NCBI GenBank assembly: GCA_020356105.1
Contig: CP070634.1
Span: 393,630 to 429,187, forward strand
DNA from: Rhodospirillales bacterium
GTDB taxonomy: Bacteria; Pseudomonadota; Alphaproteobacteria; UBA8366; JADFVY01
Reading direction: 5' to 3'
Length of the DNA: 35,558 nucleotides
In this document: in pieces, positions 18,592 through 28,065 of the stretch
How the letters are laid out: every line of letters starts with the position of its first letter
Numbering within the stretch: position 1 is the stretch's first letter
Program-made: the position numbers and the translations under genes
Notes under the pieces: model-generated
The model's database searches: none
What the model was told of the DNA's origin: nothing
The model's input: only the letters and a program-made list of their open reading frames with translations

Positions 18592-19080
18592 TCAGCGATA
18601 CGGCGCGTCCAGTGCGATGTTTGCGGCGATCTCGGCCTCCCACCGTTCGCCGTTCTCCAACAGCTTTTGTTTGTTGTAAAACAGTTCCTCACGGGTTTCC
18701 GTCGCATATTCGAAGTTCGGACCTTCGACGATTGCATCGACCGGGCAGGCCTCCTGGCAAAAACCGCAGTAAATGCACTTGGTCATGTCGATATCGTAGC
18801 GTGTGGTTCGCCGGCTGCCGTCGGCCCGTTCTTCGGCTTCGATGGTGATGGCCTGCGCCGGGCAGACCGCCTCGCACAGCTTGCAGGCGATGCAGCGCTC
18901 CTCGCCATTGGGATACCGGCGCAACGCATGTTCACCGCGGAATCGCGGGCTCAGCGGACCCTTCTCGTACGGATAGTTGAGCGTTGCCTTCGGTCGGAAC
19001 ATGGCCCGTAGCGTCAGCGCCATCCCGGTCAACAGCTCCGAAAGCGCGAAACTCCAGACGGCGCGGGTGATGTGGCTCAT
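18592..19080 (-). CDS. nuoI: NADH-quinone oxidoreductase subunit I
   Basis: This is a 162-aa ferredoxin-like subunit of the peripheral arm of complex I, carrying the two [4Fe-4S] clusters N6a and N6b that pass electrons to NuoB. Ligands are Cys63, 66, 69 and 73 ([12 protein letters not shown]) and Cys102, 105, 108 and 112 ([12 protein letters not shown]). An N-terminal amphipathic helix is followed by [15 protein letters not shown]. The length equals that usual for alphaproteobacterial NuoI. The start ATG at 19080 is preceded by AGGAGAG. A much longer open frame reaching back into nuoH is out of frame with that gene and is not used. Confidence 0.97.
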   Translation of the reverse strand: MSHITRAVWSFALSELLTGMALTLRAMFRPKATLNYPYEKGPLSPRFRGEHALRRYPNGEERCIACKLCEAVCPAQAITIEAEERADGSRRTTRYDIDMTKCIYCGFCQEACPVDAIVEGPNFEYATETREELFYNKQKLLENGERWEAEIAANIALDAPYR

Positions 19081-19097
19081 CTGCTCTCTCCTGTCCG

Positions 19098-20126
19098 TCA
19101 GCCGCCGGTAAACTCGACAATGCCCGCGACCAGCACGACCCAGGCCAGCGACAGCGGCAGAAACACCTTCCAGCCCAGCCGCATCAACTGGTCGTAGCGG
19201 TAGCGCGGGAAGGTCGCGCGCACCCACAAGAAGAAGAACAGAACGAACGCAATCTTGAGGGCGAACCAGATGATGCCGGGCACGAATTCGAGAGCCGGAA
19301 ACGGCGCGTGCCAGCCGCCGAGGAACAGGATCGTCGTCATGCCGGCCATCAGGATCATGTTCGCGTATTCGCCGAGGAAGAACATCGCGAACGGAAACGA
19401 GGAATACTCTACGAAATAACCGGCAACCAGCTCCGCCTCGGCCTCCGGCAGGTCGAAGGGCGCGCGGTTGGTCTCGGCCAGGGTGGAGACGAAGAACACC
19501 ACGCACATCGGCGCGAGTATGCCGACCACATGCCAGTTCCAAATCCCGCCGGCCTGCGCGCGCACGATGTCCGAAAGGTTCAGCGAGCCGACGAGGAACA
19601 GCACCGTGACGATGACGAAGCCCATCGACACCTCGTAAGAGACCATCTGCGCCGCCGAGCGCAGCGCGCCGAGGAAGGCGTATTTCGAGTTCGAGGCCCA
19701 GCCGGCCATGACGATGCCATACACGCCAAGCGACGAGATCGCGAACAGATAGAGAATGCCGACATTGATATCCGCCAGGACCCACCCCTCATCGAACGGG
19801 ATCACCGCCCAGGCGACAAGCGCCAGAACGAAGGTGATCATCGGCGACAGCAGGAAGATAATCGGGTTGGCCCCGGACGGAATGACCGTCTCCTTCAAGA
19901 ACAGCTTCAACCCGTCGGCGAACGGCTGCAGCAGCCCGAGCGGCCCGACGACGTTGGGCCCCTTGCGCAGCTGCATCCAGCCGATAATTTTGCGCTCCCA
20001 GTAGGTGAGATACGCCACCGACAGGAGGACCGGCACGATGATCACAAGGATGAGAACCGGAATCTTGATCCACGGCCAGATGAACACGAGCCACGGCCAG
20101 ATCGTATCGGTGAAGATCTCAGCCAT
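19098..20126 (-). CDS. nuoH: NADH-quinone oxidoreductase subunit H
   Basis: This 342-aa, eight-helix subunit links the peripheral and membrane arms of complex I and helps form the quinone chamber. [20 protein letters not shown] near the N-terminus, the acidic loop [20 protein letters not shown] and [20 protein letters not shown] are hallmark NuoH sequences. [20 protein letters not shown] precedes the last helix. The ATG at 20124-20126 lies inside the nuoG tail, an 8-nt overlap. This start gives the usual N-terminal helix. Confidence 0.97.
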   Translation of the reverse strand: MAEIFTDTIWPWLVFIWPWIKIPVLILVIIVPVLLSVAYLTYWERKIIGWMQLRKGPNVVGPLGLLQPFADGLKLFLKETVIPSGANPIIFLLSPMITFVLALVAWAVIPFDEGWVLADINVGILYLFAISSLGVYGIVMAGWASNSKYAFLGALRSAAQMVSYEVSMGFVIVTVLFLVGSLNLSDIVRAQAGGIWNWHVVGILAPMCVVFFVSTLAETNRAPFDLPEAEAELVAGYFVEYSSFPFAMFFLGEYANMILMAGMTTILFLGGWHAPFPALEFVPGIIWFALKIAFVLFFFLWVRATFPRYRYDQLMRLGWKVFLPLSLAWVVLVAGIVEFTGG

Positions 20127-22188
20127 CGGTGCCCGTCGCCTCCCGTGAACCTCCGAACGAAGCGGCACACTCTGCCATGGTCGCAGACGCCCTGCTGATC
20201 GGACAGGTCATGTAGAAATTGCCGATCGCGGGCGCGAACGGCCCGTCCCCCGGCTTGCCGCCGGACGCCGCGAACGCCCCCCAGGACTCGAGCACACGCT
20301 CATCCAGCGTCGCAAAGCTCTTGTGCGCGTCCTGCATCTGCGCCCGCAGCGCCGCCAGCGAATCGAAAGGCAGGGTCTTGTCCAGCGCGGCCGATAAGGC
20401 CCGCAGGATGGTCCAGTCCTCCTTCGCATCGCCGGGCGGGAACGCGGCCCGCAGCCCGCGCTGCACCCGCCCCTCGCTGTTCACCCAGGTGCCGCTTTTC
20501 TCAGTATAGGCGGCGCCCGGCAGGATGACGTCCGCGCGATGTGCGCCGGCATCGCCGTGATGGCCCTGATAGATCACGAAGGCGTTCCCGAACTGGCCCA
20601 TATCGATCTCGTCCGCCGCCAGCAGGTAGACCACCTCGATTTCGCCCTTGCCGGCACCATCCAGGATCCCCGCGACGTCGCGCCCGCCCTGCCCCGGCAC
20701 GAAGCCGAGGTCGAGGCCGCCGACACGGGCCGCTGCGGTGTGAAGGACGTTGAAACCGTTCCAGTCGTCGCCGACCATGCCGCTGTCCTCGGCAATCTTG
20801 CGGGCCGTGGCCAGAACCGCCGCGCCATCGCTGCGGGCCAGCGCCGCCACGCCAATAATCAGCATCGGTCGTTCCGCCTTGGCGAGCGTCTCGGCGAAGG
20901 GATGCTTGCCGTCGGCGATATCGGCCAGGGTCTGCGGCCCGGCGCCGAGGTAGTCGTATGCATAGGTCAGTTCCGCCTGCGGCCCGATCAGGCCGACCGA
21001 AAAATCGCCCCGCAGCCAGCGCTTGCGGATGCGGGCGTTCACAACCGCGGCCTCGTGGCGCGGGTTGGCGCCGACGATTAGCAGCGCATCGGCCTCCTCG
21101 ATGCCGGCGAAACCGCTGTTGAATAGCCAGCCCGACCGCGCGCCGCCCGCATCGAACGCTGCACCGTCCTGGCGGCAGTCGAGATTGGGCGAGCCGAGCG
21201 CCGTCATCAACGCTTTCAAGGCGAACATCGATTCCGCATCGCACTGGTTGCCCGCGATGGCCGCGATCTTCGATCCGTCGACTCCCTTCAGCCGTCCCGC
21301 GATGGCGGCGAAGGCATCGTCCCATCCGGCCTCGGCCAGCTTGCCGTCGGCACCCCGCAGATAGGGCCGGTCGAGGCGCTGGCGGCGCAGCCCGTCGCAG
21401 GCATAGCGGGTCTTGTCGGAGATCCACTCCTCGTTCACGTCCTCGTTCAACCGCGGCAGCACGCGCATCACTTCGTTGCCCCGGCAGTCAACCCGGATGT
21501 TGCTGCCGACCGCGTCCATCACGTCGATCGACTCGGTCTTGGTCAACTCCCAGGGGCGGGCGTGAAAGGCATAGGGCTTGGAGGTCAGCGCGCCGACCGG
21601 GCAGAGATCGATAACATTGCCCGACAGCTCGGAGGCCAGGGTCTTTTCCAGATAGGTGCTGATCTCGGCGCTCTCGCCGCGGCCGAGCAGCCCGAGGTCC
21701 TGGACGCCCGCGATCTCCGTTGCGAAACGGACACAGCGCGTGCAGTGGATGCAGCGGGTCATGATCGTCTTGATCAACGGACCCATATGCTTGTCCTTCA
21801 CGGCGCGCTTGTTTTCCTGGTAGCGGCTGCTGTCGGATCCGTAGGCCATCGCCTGGTCCTGCAGGTCGCATTCGCCACCCTGATCACAGATCGGGCAATC
21901 GAGTGGATGGTTGATCAGCAGGAATTCCATCACGCCCTGGCGAGCCCGGCGCACCGTCTCGGTATCGGTGCGAATGACCATGCCGTCCGCCACCGGCATG
22001 GCGCAGGATGCGACCGGCTTGGGAGAGCGTTCCATCTCGACCAGGCACATCCGGCAATTGCCCGCAACCGAGAGCCGCTCGTGATAACAGAATCGCGGGA
22101 TCTCGATGCCAATCGCCTCGCAGGCCTGCAGCACGCTGGCCCCCGCCTCTATCTCGACTTCCGTCCCGTCGATTGTCAGTTTCGGCAT
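20119..22188 (-). CDS. nuoG: NADH-quinone oxidoreductase subunit G
   Basis: This 689-aa subunit is the largest iron-sulfur protein of complex I. The N-terminal [2Fe-2S] domain includes [20 protein letters not shown] and [10 protein letters not shown]. The His-containing cluster region [18 protein letters not shown] and the [4Fe-4S] motif [11 protein letters not shown] with [13 protein letters not shown] follow. The rest is a molybdopterin-oxidoreductase-like fold that has lost its cofactor role (from about residue 220). Length is typical of alphaproteobacterial and mitochondrial-type subunits, shorter than the 900-residue E. coli form. The start follows AGGAACAGGCG, 9 nt after nuoF. A short variable C-terminal tail overlaps nuoH. 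Confidence 0.97.
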   Translation of the reverse strand: MPKLTIDGTEVEIEAGASVLQACEAIGIEIPRFCYHERLSVAGNCRMCLVEMERSPKPVASCAMPVADGMVIRTDTETVRRARQGVMEFLLINHPLDCPICDQGGECDLQDQAMAYGSDSSRYQENKRAVKDKHMGPLIKTIMTRCIHCTRCVRFATEIAGVQDLGLLGRGESAEISTYLEKTLASELSGNVIDLCPVGALTSKPYAFHARPWELTKTESIDVMDAVGSNIRVDCRGNEVMRVLPRLNEDVNEEWISDKTRYACDGLRRQRLDRPYLRGADGKLAEAGWDDAFAAIAGRLKGVDGSKIAAIAGNQCDAESMFALKALMTALGSPNLDCRQDGAAFDAGGARSGWLFNSGFAGIEEADALLIVGANPRHEAAVVNARIRKRWLRGDFSVGLIGPQAELTYAYDYLGAGPQTLADIADGKHPFAETLAKAERPMLIIGVAALARSDGAAVLATARKIAEDSGMVGDDWNGFNVLHTAAARVGGLDLGFVPGQGGRDVAGILDGAGKGEIEVVYLLAADEIDMGQFGNAFVIYQGHHGDAGAHRADVILPGAAYTEKSGTWVNSEGRVQRGLRAAFPPGDAKEDWTILRALSAALDKTLPFDSLAALRAQMQDAHKSFATLDERVLESWGAFAASGGKPGDGPFAPAIGNFYMTCPISRASATMAECAASFGGSREATGTDG

Positions 22189-22197
22189 CGCCTGTTC

Positions 22198-23490
22198 CTA
22201 CTCCGCCGCCACAGCTGGTCCGGACACCCGCCGATCAAGGATGCGCCGCTCCAGCTCGGGCCTGAAATGCCGGATCAGGCCCTGGATCGGCCAAGCTGCG
22301 GCATCGCCGAGCGCGCAAATCGTGTGCCCTTCGACCTGACGTGTCACCTCGTCCAGCATGTCGATCTCCTCGATGCTGGCCGCCCCGTCGCAGAGCCGCT
22401 CCATGACCCGCCACATCCAGCCCGTACCCTCGCGGCACGGCGTGCACTGGCCACAACTTTCATGTTTGTAGAACTGGGCCAGCCGCGTGATCGCGCGGAC
22501 GATATCGGTCGACTTGTCCATGACGATAACAGCTGCCGTTCCGAGGCCGCTCTGCGCATCCTTCAGCGAATCGAAATCCATCAGGATGTCATTGCAGATC
22601 GAATTCGGCAGGCAGGCGACAGAGGAACCGCCTGGGATGATCGCAAGCAGGTTGTCCCAGCCGCCGCGCACGCCGCCCGCGTGACGCTCGATCAGCTCTT
22701 TGAGGGGGATCGACATCTCTTCTTCGACGTTGCAGGGCTTGTTGACATGGCCGGAGATGCAAAACAGCTTGGTGCCGGTGTTGTTCTCGCGGCCCAACCC
22801 GGCGAACCAGGAGGCACCGCGCCGTATGATCTCGGGCACGACGGCGATGCTCTCAACGTTGTTCACCGTGCTGGGGCAGCCATAGAGCCCCGAAGCCGCC
22901 GGGAATGGCGGCTTCAGCCGGGGCTGGCCCTTCTTGCCCTCGAGGCTCTCGATCAGCGCGGTTTCCTCACCGCAGATATAGGCGCCGGCACCGCGGTGAA
23001 CGTGGATCTCGAACGGCCAGCCGGAGCCACAGGAATCCTTGCCGATCAGCCCGGCCTCGCGGGCCTCGTCGATGGCGGCCTCGAGCCGGTTGGCCTCATT
23101 GTGGAATTCGCCGCGGATATAGATGTAGGCGGTCTCGGCGCCCATAGCGAAGCCCGAGATCAGGCACCCTTCGATCAATTTGTGCGGATCGTGGCGGATG
23201 ATGTCTCGGTCCTTGCAGGTGCCGGGCTCGCCCTCGTCTGCATTGACCAGCAGGTAATGCGGCCGGCCATCGGATTCCTTGGGCATGAACGACCATTTGA
23301 GCCCGGTCGGGAAGCCTGCGCCGCCTCGGCCGCGCAGGCCCGAGGCCTTGACCTCGTCGATGATGGCGTCACGGCCCCTGGCAAGGATCTCCTTGATGCC
23401 GTCCCAGTCTCCGCGCGACCGGGCACCCTTCAGCCCCCATTCGTGGAGACCATAGAGATTGGTGAAGATCCGATCCTGGTCCTTGAGCAA
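22198..23490 (-). CDS. nuoF: NADH-quinone oxidoreductase subunit F
   Basis: This 430-aa flavoprotein subunit oxidises NADH with [23 protein letters not shown] (about 51-70) is the nucleotide-binding glycine-rich segment. [13 protein letters not shown] and [19 protein letters not shown] line the FMN site. The N3 [4Fe-4S] ligands are Cys346, 349 and 352 (CGQCTPC) and Cys392 (TICALGDAA). Translation appears to begin at a TTG (23488-23490), because AAGGAG lies 7 nt upstream and the resulting N-terminus (M)[13 protein letters not shown] matches the family; no ATG or GTG fits. It begins 4 nt after nuoE. Confidence 0.96.
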   Translation of the reverse strand: MLKDQDRIFTNLYGLHEWGLKGARSRGDWDGIKEILARGRDAIIDEVKASGLRGRGGAGFPTGLKWSFMPKESDGRPHYLLVNADEGEPGTCKDRDIIRHDPHKLIEGCLISGFAMGAETAYIYIRGEFHNEANRLEAAIDEAREAGLIGKDSCGSGWPFEIHVHRGAGAYICGEETALIESLEGKKGQPRLKPPFPAASGLYGCPSTVNNVESIAVVPEIIRRGASWFAGLGRENNTGTKLFCISGHVNKPCNVEEEMSIPLKELIERHAGGVRGGWDNLLAIIPGGSSVACLPNSICNDILMDFDSLKDAQSGLGTAAVIVMDKSTDIVRAITRLAQFYKHESCGQCTPCREGTGWMWRVMERLCDGAASIEEIDMLDEVTRQVEGHTICALGDAAAWPIQGLIRHFRPELERRILDRRVSGPAVAAE

Positions 23491-23494
23491 GAGG

Positions 23495-24109
23495 CTACTC
23501 CTTTGCCGTCGCTGTGCTCGTCCTGGCCGCCTTCGAGACGTCGCCGGTCAAGACCTGGGGGCCACCCTCGGGGGCCGAGCCGGTCCGGCCGATCTGCGAT
23601 CCCGCCGTCGGTCTTTCGCCCCGCTTGAGCGCGTCGATGATGTCGGCCATCGACTCAGCGTCGACGTCTTCATAATAGTCGTCGTCGATCTGCACCACCG
23701 GCGCATTGACACAGGCCCCGAGGCATTCGACCTCGCCCAAGGAAAACGTACTGTCGGCGGTCATCTCGCCGACACCGATGCCCAACGCCGTCTTGCAGGC
23801 CCCGACCACCTCGTCGGACCCGCGCAGCCAGCAGGGTGTGGTCGTGCAGACATTGATCTGGTGCTTGCCGACCGGCTGGCGCTTGTACATCGAATAGAAG
23901 GTCGCGACCTCCAGCACCCGGATCGGCGCCATGTCGAGCATATCCGCGATTGCCTCGATCGCGCCCTCCGGCAACCAGCCACCATTCTGCCGTTGCGCGA
24001 GGTCGAGCAGCGGCATCACGGCACTGCGTTGCCGGCCCTCCGGAAAGCGGGCGATGCATTCCTTGACGCGCTCGAGATTCTCGGCGGTGAACTCAAAGGT
24101 CTCGCTCAT
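23495..24109 (-). CDS. nuoE: NADH-quinone oxidoreductase subunit E
   Basis: This 204-aa thioredoxin-like subunit carries the N1a [2Fe-2S] cluster beside NuoF. The ligands are Cys88 and Cys93 (CTTTPC) and Cys129 and Cys133 (CLGAC). The helical N-terminus and [19 protein letters not shown] are typical. A Gly/Ala/Thr-rich tail of about 40 residues extends beyond the conserved core, which is common in alphaproteobacteria. I chose ATG 24109 (MSETFEF), 14 nt after the nuoD stop; a longer frame reading into nuoD is rejected. Confidence 0.96.
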   Translation of the reverse strand: MSETFEFTAENLERVKECIARFPEGRQRSAVMPLLDLAQRQNGGWLPEGAIEAIADMLDMAPIRVLEVATFYSMYKRQPVGKHQINVCTTTPCWLRGSDEVVGACKTALGIGVGEMTADSTFSLGEVECLGACVNAPVVQIDDDYYEDVDAESMADIIDALKRGERPTAGSQIGRTGSAPEGGPQVLTGDVSKAARTSTATAKE

Positions 24110-24123
24110 CCCTGTCCCTGCCC

Positions 24124-25305
24124 CTAGCGATCGATCTCGCCGAACACCGGGTCGATCGACCCCAGAACGGAAACCGAGTCGGCCAGCATATGGCCCTTGC
24201 ACATGAAATTCATGGCCTGCAGATGCGCAAATCCGGGCGCGCGGATCTTGCAACGATAGGGCCGATTGGTCCCGTCCGACACCAGGTAGACGGCGAATTC
24301 GCCCTTTGGCGCCTCGACCGCGGTGTAGGTTTCCCCGGCCGGCACGTGAAATCCCTCCGTGTAGAGCTTGAAGTGATGGATGAGGGCTTCCATCGAGCTC
24401 TTCATCTCACTGCGCTTCGGTGGCGCGACCTTGCCATCTTCGGTCATCACCGGGCCGTCCGGCATGTTCTCGATCGCCTGTTTGACGATACGAAGGCTCT
24501 GCCGCATTTCTGCAATGCGCACCATATAGCGCGAGTAGACGTCGCCATGCTTGCCGATGGGGATGTCGAAATCCATGTCCGCGTAAGCGTCATACGGTTG
24601 TGCCTTGCGCAGATCCCACGGCACGCCCGAGGCCCGGAGCATCGGGCCGCTAAAACCCCAGGCCAGCGCATCCTCGGCCGACACGGAACCGATATTGACG
24701 GTGCGCTGCTTGAAGATCCGGTTCTCGCTCAGAAGCGTCTCGATGTCGTCGATGAAGGCGGGCAGCTTTTCGGCCCACAGCATGATGTCCTCGGCCAGGC
24801 CGGCGGGCAGATCCTGATGCACGCCGCCGACTCTGAAATACGCAGCATGCAGACGCGCACCGCAGACCCGCTCGTAGAACTCCATTACGATCTCGCGCTG
24901 CTCGCAGGCCCACAGCAGGGGTGTCATCGCCCCGATATCCAGAGCCAGCGCCGGCACATTGAACATGTGATTGGTCAGCCGCGTGATCTCCGCGAACAGG
25001 GTGCGCACATACTGTCCGCGCGGCGGCGGCTGAATGCCCAGAAGCTTTTCGGCTGCCAACACGAAGGCATGCTCCAGGCTCATCGGTGACACATAGTCGA
25101 GCCGGTCGAAATACGGGATCGACTGCAGGTAGCTCTTGTATTCGATCAGCTTTTCGGTACCGCGGTGCAGAAGCCCGATATGGGGATCGAGGCGCTCGAC
25201 AACCTCGCCGTCCATTTCCATCACCATGCGCAGCACACCATGAGCGGCCGGATGCTGCGGGCCGAAATTCACCGTCAGGTTCTTGATCTGCGTTTCCGCC
25301 GGCAT
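24124..25305 (-). CDS. nuoD: NADH-quinone oxidoreductase subunit D
   Basis: This 393-aa subunit forms the quinone-binding pocket with NuoB and descends from the NiFe-hydrogenase large subunit. [20 protein letters not shown] near the N-terminus contains the quinone-site His. [29 protein letters not shown] and the C-terminal [18 protein letters not shown] are hallmark sequences. The ATG at 25303-25305 shares a base with the nuoC stop (TGATG), so coupling is likely; the in-frame extension upstream lies in nuoC and is discounted. Confidence 0.97.
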   Translation of the reverse strand: MPAETQIKNLTVNFGPQHPAAHGVLRMVMEMDGEVVERLDPHIGLLHRGTEKLIEYKSYLQSIPYFDRLDYVSPMSLEHAFVLAAEKLLGIQPPPRGQYVRTLFAEITRLTNHMFNVPALALDIGAMTPLLWACEQREIVMEFYERVCGARLHAAYFRVGGVHQDLPAGLAEDIMLWAEKLPAFIDDIETLLSENRIFKQRTVNIGSVSAEDALAWGFSGPMLRASGVPWDLRKAQPYDAYADMDFDIPIGKHGDVYSRYMVRIAEMRQSLRIVKQAIENMPDGPVMTEDGKVAPPKRSEMKSSMEALIHHFKLYTEGFHVPAGETYTAVEAPKGEFAVYLVSDGTNRPYRCKIRAPGFAHLQAMNFMCKGHMLADSVSVLGSIDPVFGEIDR

Positions 25306-25916
25306 CAGCTTTCCGCCTCTTCCGCCTTCTCGTCGCCGGGTAGCTGCCGGGTCATTCCCTCCCACGGGCTAAGAAAATCGAACGTGCGGAACTCCTGGGT
25401 CAGGTGTACCGGCTCATAGACAACACGCTGTTGTTCGTCGTCGTAGCGGACCTCGACATGGCCGGTCAGCGGGAAATCCTTGCGAAGCGGATGCCCCTCG
25501 AACCCGTAATCGGTGAGGATCCGCCGCAGGTCGGGATGGTTGCTGAAATAGACGCCGTAAAGGTCCCATGTCTCCCGTTCATACCAGTCGGCGGACGGGA
25601 ACACCTGCGTTACGGACGGTACCGCCTCGTTCTCGCCAACCGGCACCTTGACCCGAATTCGCTGGTTATGGGCCACGCTCACCAGATTGTAGACGACTTC
25701 GAAGCGACGCTCGCGGTCCGGATAGTCGACTCCGCAGATGTCGACCAGACACTTGAACAGGCATTGGGAGTCGTCGCGCAAGAAACGCATGGTCTTGATC
25801 AGACCATCGGGCCGCGCAGCGATCATCAATTCATCGTACGCAACCTCCTGCCCGTCGATTTCCTCGGACAGACGACCCGCGATGTATTCCCCCAGGTCTT
25901 GCAGCGCCTGATTCAT
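25305..25916 (-). CDS. nuoC: NADH-quinone oxidoreductase subunit C
   Basis: This 203-aa subunit is the 30-kDa structural protein of the complex I peripheral arm. [20 protein letters not shown] followed by [20 protein letters not shown] is the family signature. It is not fused to NuoD, unlike in some gammaproteobacteria. The ATG at 25914-25916 is 19 nt after the nuoB stop. Confidence 0.96.
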   Translation of the reverse strand: MNQALQDLGEYIAGRLSEEIDGQEVAYDELMIAARPDGLIKTMRFLRDDSQCLFKCLVDICGVDYPDRERRFEVVYNLVSVAHNQRIRVKVPVGENEAVPSVTQVFPSADWYERETWDLYGVYFSNHPDLRRILTDYGFEGHPLRKDFPLTGHVEVRYDDEQQRVVYEPVHLTQEFRTFDFLSPWEGMTRQLPGDEKAEEAES

Positions 25917-25935
25917 TTACCTGCCCGGTTTTGCC

Positions 25936-26487
25936 CTATCGAATGAATGCCTCTGTGCGGCGGATCTTCTTCTGCAGTTGCAGAATCCCATAGACCAACG
26001 CTTCCGCGGTCGGTGGGCAGCCGGGCACGTAGATGTCGACCGGAACGACGCGGTCGCAGCCCCGGACAACCGAATACGAATATGTGTAGTAGCCACCGCC
26101 ATTGGCGCAGGATCCCATGGAGACCACCCAGCGTGGCTCCGCCATCTGGTCGTAAACCTTGCGAAGCGCGGGTGCCATCTTGTTGGTCAGGGTTCCGGCG
26201 ACGATCATCACATCGGCCTGTCTGGGCGAGCCGCGTACGACGACGCCGAACCGGTCCAGATCGTAGCGCGGCATATAGGCATGGATCATTTCGACCGCGC
26301 AGCAGGCCAACCCGAAAGTCATCGGCCACATCGAGCCGGTGCGCGCCCAGTTCGCCGCGAGATTTATGACGCTCGCCGCAGAGGTTAACAGAAATCCCTT
26401 GCTGTTCAGCTCCTTGTCCAAGGCACGCGTCAAATCTTCCGGCGTTGCCCCGGCGGCGGCTGAAAGCTTCGGAACGCTCTCGCTCAT
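25936..26487 (-). CDS. nuoB: NADH-quinone oxidoreductase subunit B
   Basis: This 183-aa subunit holds the terminal [4Fe-4S] cluster N2, which reduces quinone. Ligands are the adjacent Cys62 and Cys63 (GLACCAVEM), Cys127 (MGSCANGGG) and Cys157 ([11 protein letters not shown]). I take ATG 26487 as the start because it forms the ATGA overlap with the nuoA stop; a GTG two codons upstream is possible. The N-terminal 30 residues are variable, as usual. Confidence 0.97.
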   Translation of the reverse strand: MSESVPKLSAAAGATPEDLTRALDKELNSKGFLLTSAASVINLAANWARTGSMWPMTFGLACCAVEMIHAYMPRYDLDRFGVVVRGSPRQADVMIVAGTLTNKMAPALRKVYDQMAEPRWVVSMGSCANGGGYYTYSYSVVRGCDRVVPVDIYVPGCPPTAEALVYGILQLQKKIRRTEAFIR

Positions 26488-26849
26488 TCCCACTCCAGAG
26501 CCCCCATGCGCCAGTCGTACAGGAAGCCGATTGCGAACACCGCAAGAAAGATCACGAGCGACCAGAAGCCGAAGAGCCCGAGCTGGTCGTTGGCGACCGC
26601 ATAGGGGTACAGGAAAGCAAGATCGAGATCGACCACGATGAACATGATGGCCACGAGATAGAAACGCACATCGAATCGCCTGCGCGCATCACCGAACGCC
26701 TCGAAGCCGCATTCGTAGGCGGACATCTTCTCGACGTCGGGGCGCTGCTTGACGATCAGCCAGCTCAATGCCGGCAGTACAACGGCGATTGCGATGGCAA
26801 TCGCCAGGAAGATCAGAATTGGCAGATATTCGCGCAGCAGTTCGTCCAT
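26484..26849 (-). CDS. nuoA: NADH-quinone oxidoreductase subunit A
   Basis: This 121-aa, three-helix membrane subunit is the first gene of the complex I operon. The matrix-side loop between helices 1 and 2, including [20 protein letters not shown], carries the conserved Cys that marks active/deactive transitions in some species. [20 protein letters not shown] in helix 2 has the conserved acidic residues. The ATG at 26847-26849 follows AAAAGGGCGGCTG. A promoter lies about 70 nt upstream. Confidence 0.97.
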   Translation of the reverse strand: MDELLREYLPILIFLAIAIAIAVVLPALSWLIVKQRPDVEKMSAYECGFEAFGDARRRFDVRFYLVAIMFIVVDLDLAFLYPYAVANDQLGLFGFWSLVIFLAVFAIGFLYDWRMGALEWE

Positions 26850-26921
26850 CAGCCGCCCTTTTGAGTTGTCACGCGTACTGCCCCGTTCGAACCGCCTTCC
26901 GAAGTCTCCGGCGGCGGCGGC

Positions 26922-26949
26922 ACTATAGGACTCCGCGCTGCCGATGCAA
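26922..26949 (-). promoter_or_regulatory. Probable nuo operon promoter
   Basis: On the minus strand TTGCAT (26944-26949) is followed after 16 nt by TATAGT (26922-26927, 5 of 6 matches to TATAAT). The predicted start near 26915 gives a leader of about 65 nt before nuoA. This is the only good -35/-10 pair I found in the 275 nt upstream of nuoA, and would drive nuoA-N and probably birA-coaX-rnj. Confidence 0.55.
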
Positions 26950-27030
26950 AGGGCAAATGCCCCCGTTTTCCATCAATTTTCGAACAAAATGCTGCGCTGC
27001 GACAAATGGCGCACAGGTAAAGAGCGCTCC

Positions 27031-27044
27031 ACCTGGTGCCAGGT
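27031..27044. promoter_or_regulatory. Palindrome ACCTGGTGCCAGGT upstream of nuo promoter
   Basis: There are two 6-bp inverted arms (ACCTGG/CCAGGT) around a central TG, located 82 nt upstream of the nuo -35 element and 80 nt before the small plus-strand ORF. It could be an operator for either direction, or chance. The rest of the 26850-27124 gap shows only the nuo promoter. Confidence 0.25.
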
Positions 27045-27124
27045 CCAGCCAGAACCACCAGAGATTTCCCGGACTCGGGGGGGATTCCGCTCGCGCCGAT
27101 CGATCGGGCTGGTATCCTTGCAGA

Positions 27125-27403
27125 ATGCGCGGTGACATCGATTTGTACGGCCACTACGTGTTCACGCATGGCTGGCGACGCGTGCTCACGATCATGAGTC
27201 CGGCTGGCACCGCGGCGGTCCGCGATTCCATCCGGGTCGACAGCGACGTCGAAATTTTTGCCGCGGCCGGCACGCTGGTCCAGCTGCATGAAAGGCGCGC
27301 AGGGGCGCTCGATCGAACCGCGGCGCTTAACAACATCCGTATTCTCGACAAGGCGGAATGGGACGCGCTGAAGTCCCGTTTCGCCGATTCGATCTACCGC
27401 TGA
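27125..27403 (+). CDS. Small hypothetical protein (92 aa)
   Basis: I do not recognise this protein. It starts MRGDIDLYGHYVFTHGWRR and ends WDALKSRFADSIYR, mixes aromatic and charged residues, and has no signal peptide, membrane helix or cysteine. Codon third positions are GC-rich and unlike random, which supports coding. The start is uncertain: no Shine-Dalgarno sequence precedes the ATG, but a -10-like TATCCT at 27113-27118 lies so close that a leaderless message is conceivable. It lies on the same strand as the AOR genes, 168 nt before the iron-sulfur gene, and could be the first gene of that unit. No clear promoter or hairpin is visible in the 168-nt gap. Confidence 0.5.
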   Translation: MRGDIDLYGHYVFTHGWRRVLTIMSPAGTAAVRDSIRVDSDVEIFAAAGTLVQLHERRAGALDRTAALNNIRILDKAEWDALKSRFADSIYR

Positions 27404-27571
27404 CCCGATCGAGACGGCGATCCATCGATTGCGTCGAGCCCCGGTCTTCCGGACATGCGTCGATCACGAAATACCGAAGATTGGCCTCGCATCGGCGCTA
27501 CCGAGTTGCTAACTTTCGCGACGCCCCATCGCGCGCCGGCGCAGCATCCGCGCGATCACAAGGAGACAGAA

Positions 27572-28036
27572 GTGCATAAGTCGTTGCTGATCGATCCGGC
27601 CAAATGCACCAGTTGCCTGCAGTGTGAGATGGCCTGCTCCCTGGAGCACACTGGTGCCTTCAACCCCGCGCGCTCGCGCATCAAGATCTTCGAATTCGAA
27701 CATGGGGCGCGATCGGTCCCGTACACCTGCACGCAATGTGCAGAGGCATGGTGCCAGCAGGCCTGTCCGGTCGATGCCCTGAAACGCAATCCTGCAACAG
27801 GCGCGGTGGACCTCAATGAGCAGATCTGCGTCGGTTGCAGGGTCTGCACGATTGCCTGCCCCTACGGCACGATCAACTACGTTTCGGAGACGGGCAAGGT
27901 CGCGAAATGCGACCTCTGCGGCGGCGAACCCAAATGCGCCACGGCCTGTCCGACGGACGCGATCACATTCGCATCCGCAGGCGCGGCCATGGACGGCAAC
28001 GCCGCGCCGGGGGTCGCCGGCACGCCGTCGGCCTGA
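27572..28036 (+). CDS. Four-cluster [4Fe-4S] electron-transfer protein, AOR partner (AorA-like)
   Basis: This 154-aa polyferredoxin of the HycB/DmsB/AorA type probably carries electrons to or from the oxidoreductase encoded next. Sixteen cysteines form four clusters: Cys12/15/18/22, Cys53/56/61/65, Cys86/89/92/96 and Cys113/116/122/126, within CTSCLQCEMAC, CTQCAEAWCQQACP, CVGCRVCTIACPYG and CDLCGGEPKCATACP. It lacks a Tat signal and a membrane anchor, so it should be cytoplasmic. A Gly/Ala-rich tail of about 20 residues ends the protein. The start is GTG 27572, placed 6 nt after AAGGAG; the longer upstream frame is unsupported. It lies 29 nt before the AOR gene. In the characterised bacterial AorABC enzyme a subunit of this kind bridges the tungsten subunit and an FAD subunit, but no FAD subunit gene is present here. 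Confidence 0.88.
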   Translation: MHKSLLIDPAKCTSCLQCEMACSLEHTGAFNPARSRIKIFEFEHGARSVPYTCTQCAEAWCQQACPVDALKRNPATGAVDLNEQICVGCRVCTIACPYGTINYVSETGKVAKCDLCGGEPKCATACPTDAITFASAGAAMDGNAAPGVAGTPSA

Positions 28037-28065
28037 AACGCTAAGCCACCAGAGGAGATCCCGGC

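Noticed and set aside
21562..23628. A 688-codon plus-strand frame opposite nuoG and nuoF
   Set aside because: Antisense shadow; both minus-strand genes carry full cofactor motifs.
27404..27571. Molybdenum/tungsten cofactor riboswitch before the AOR genes
   Set aside because: No convincing stem architecture could be recognised by eye in the 168 nt; a covariance-model search would be needed and I do not claim it.
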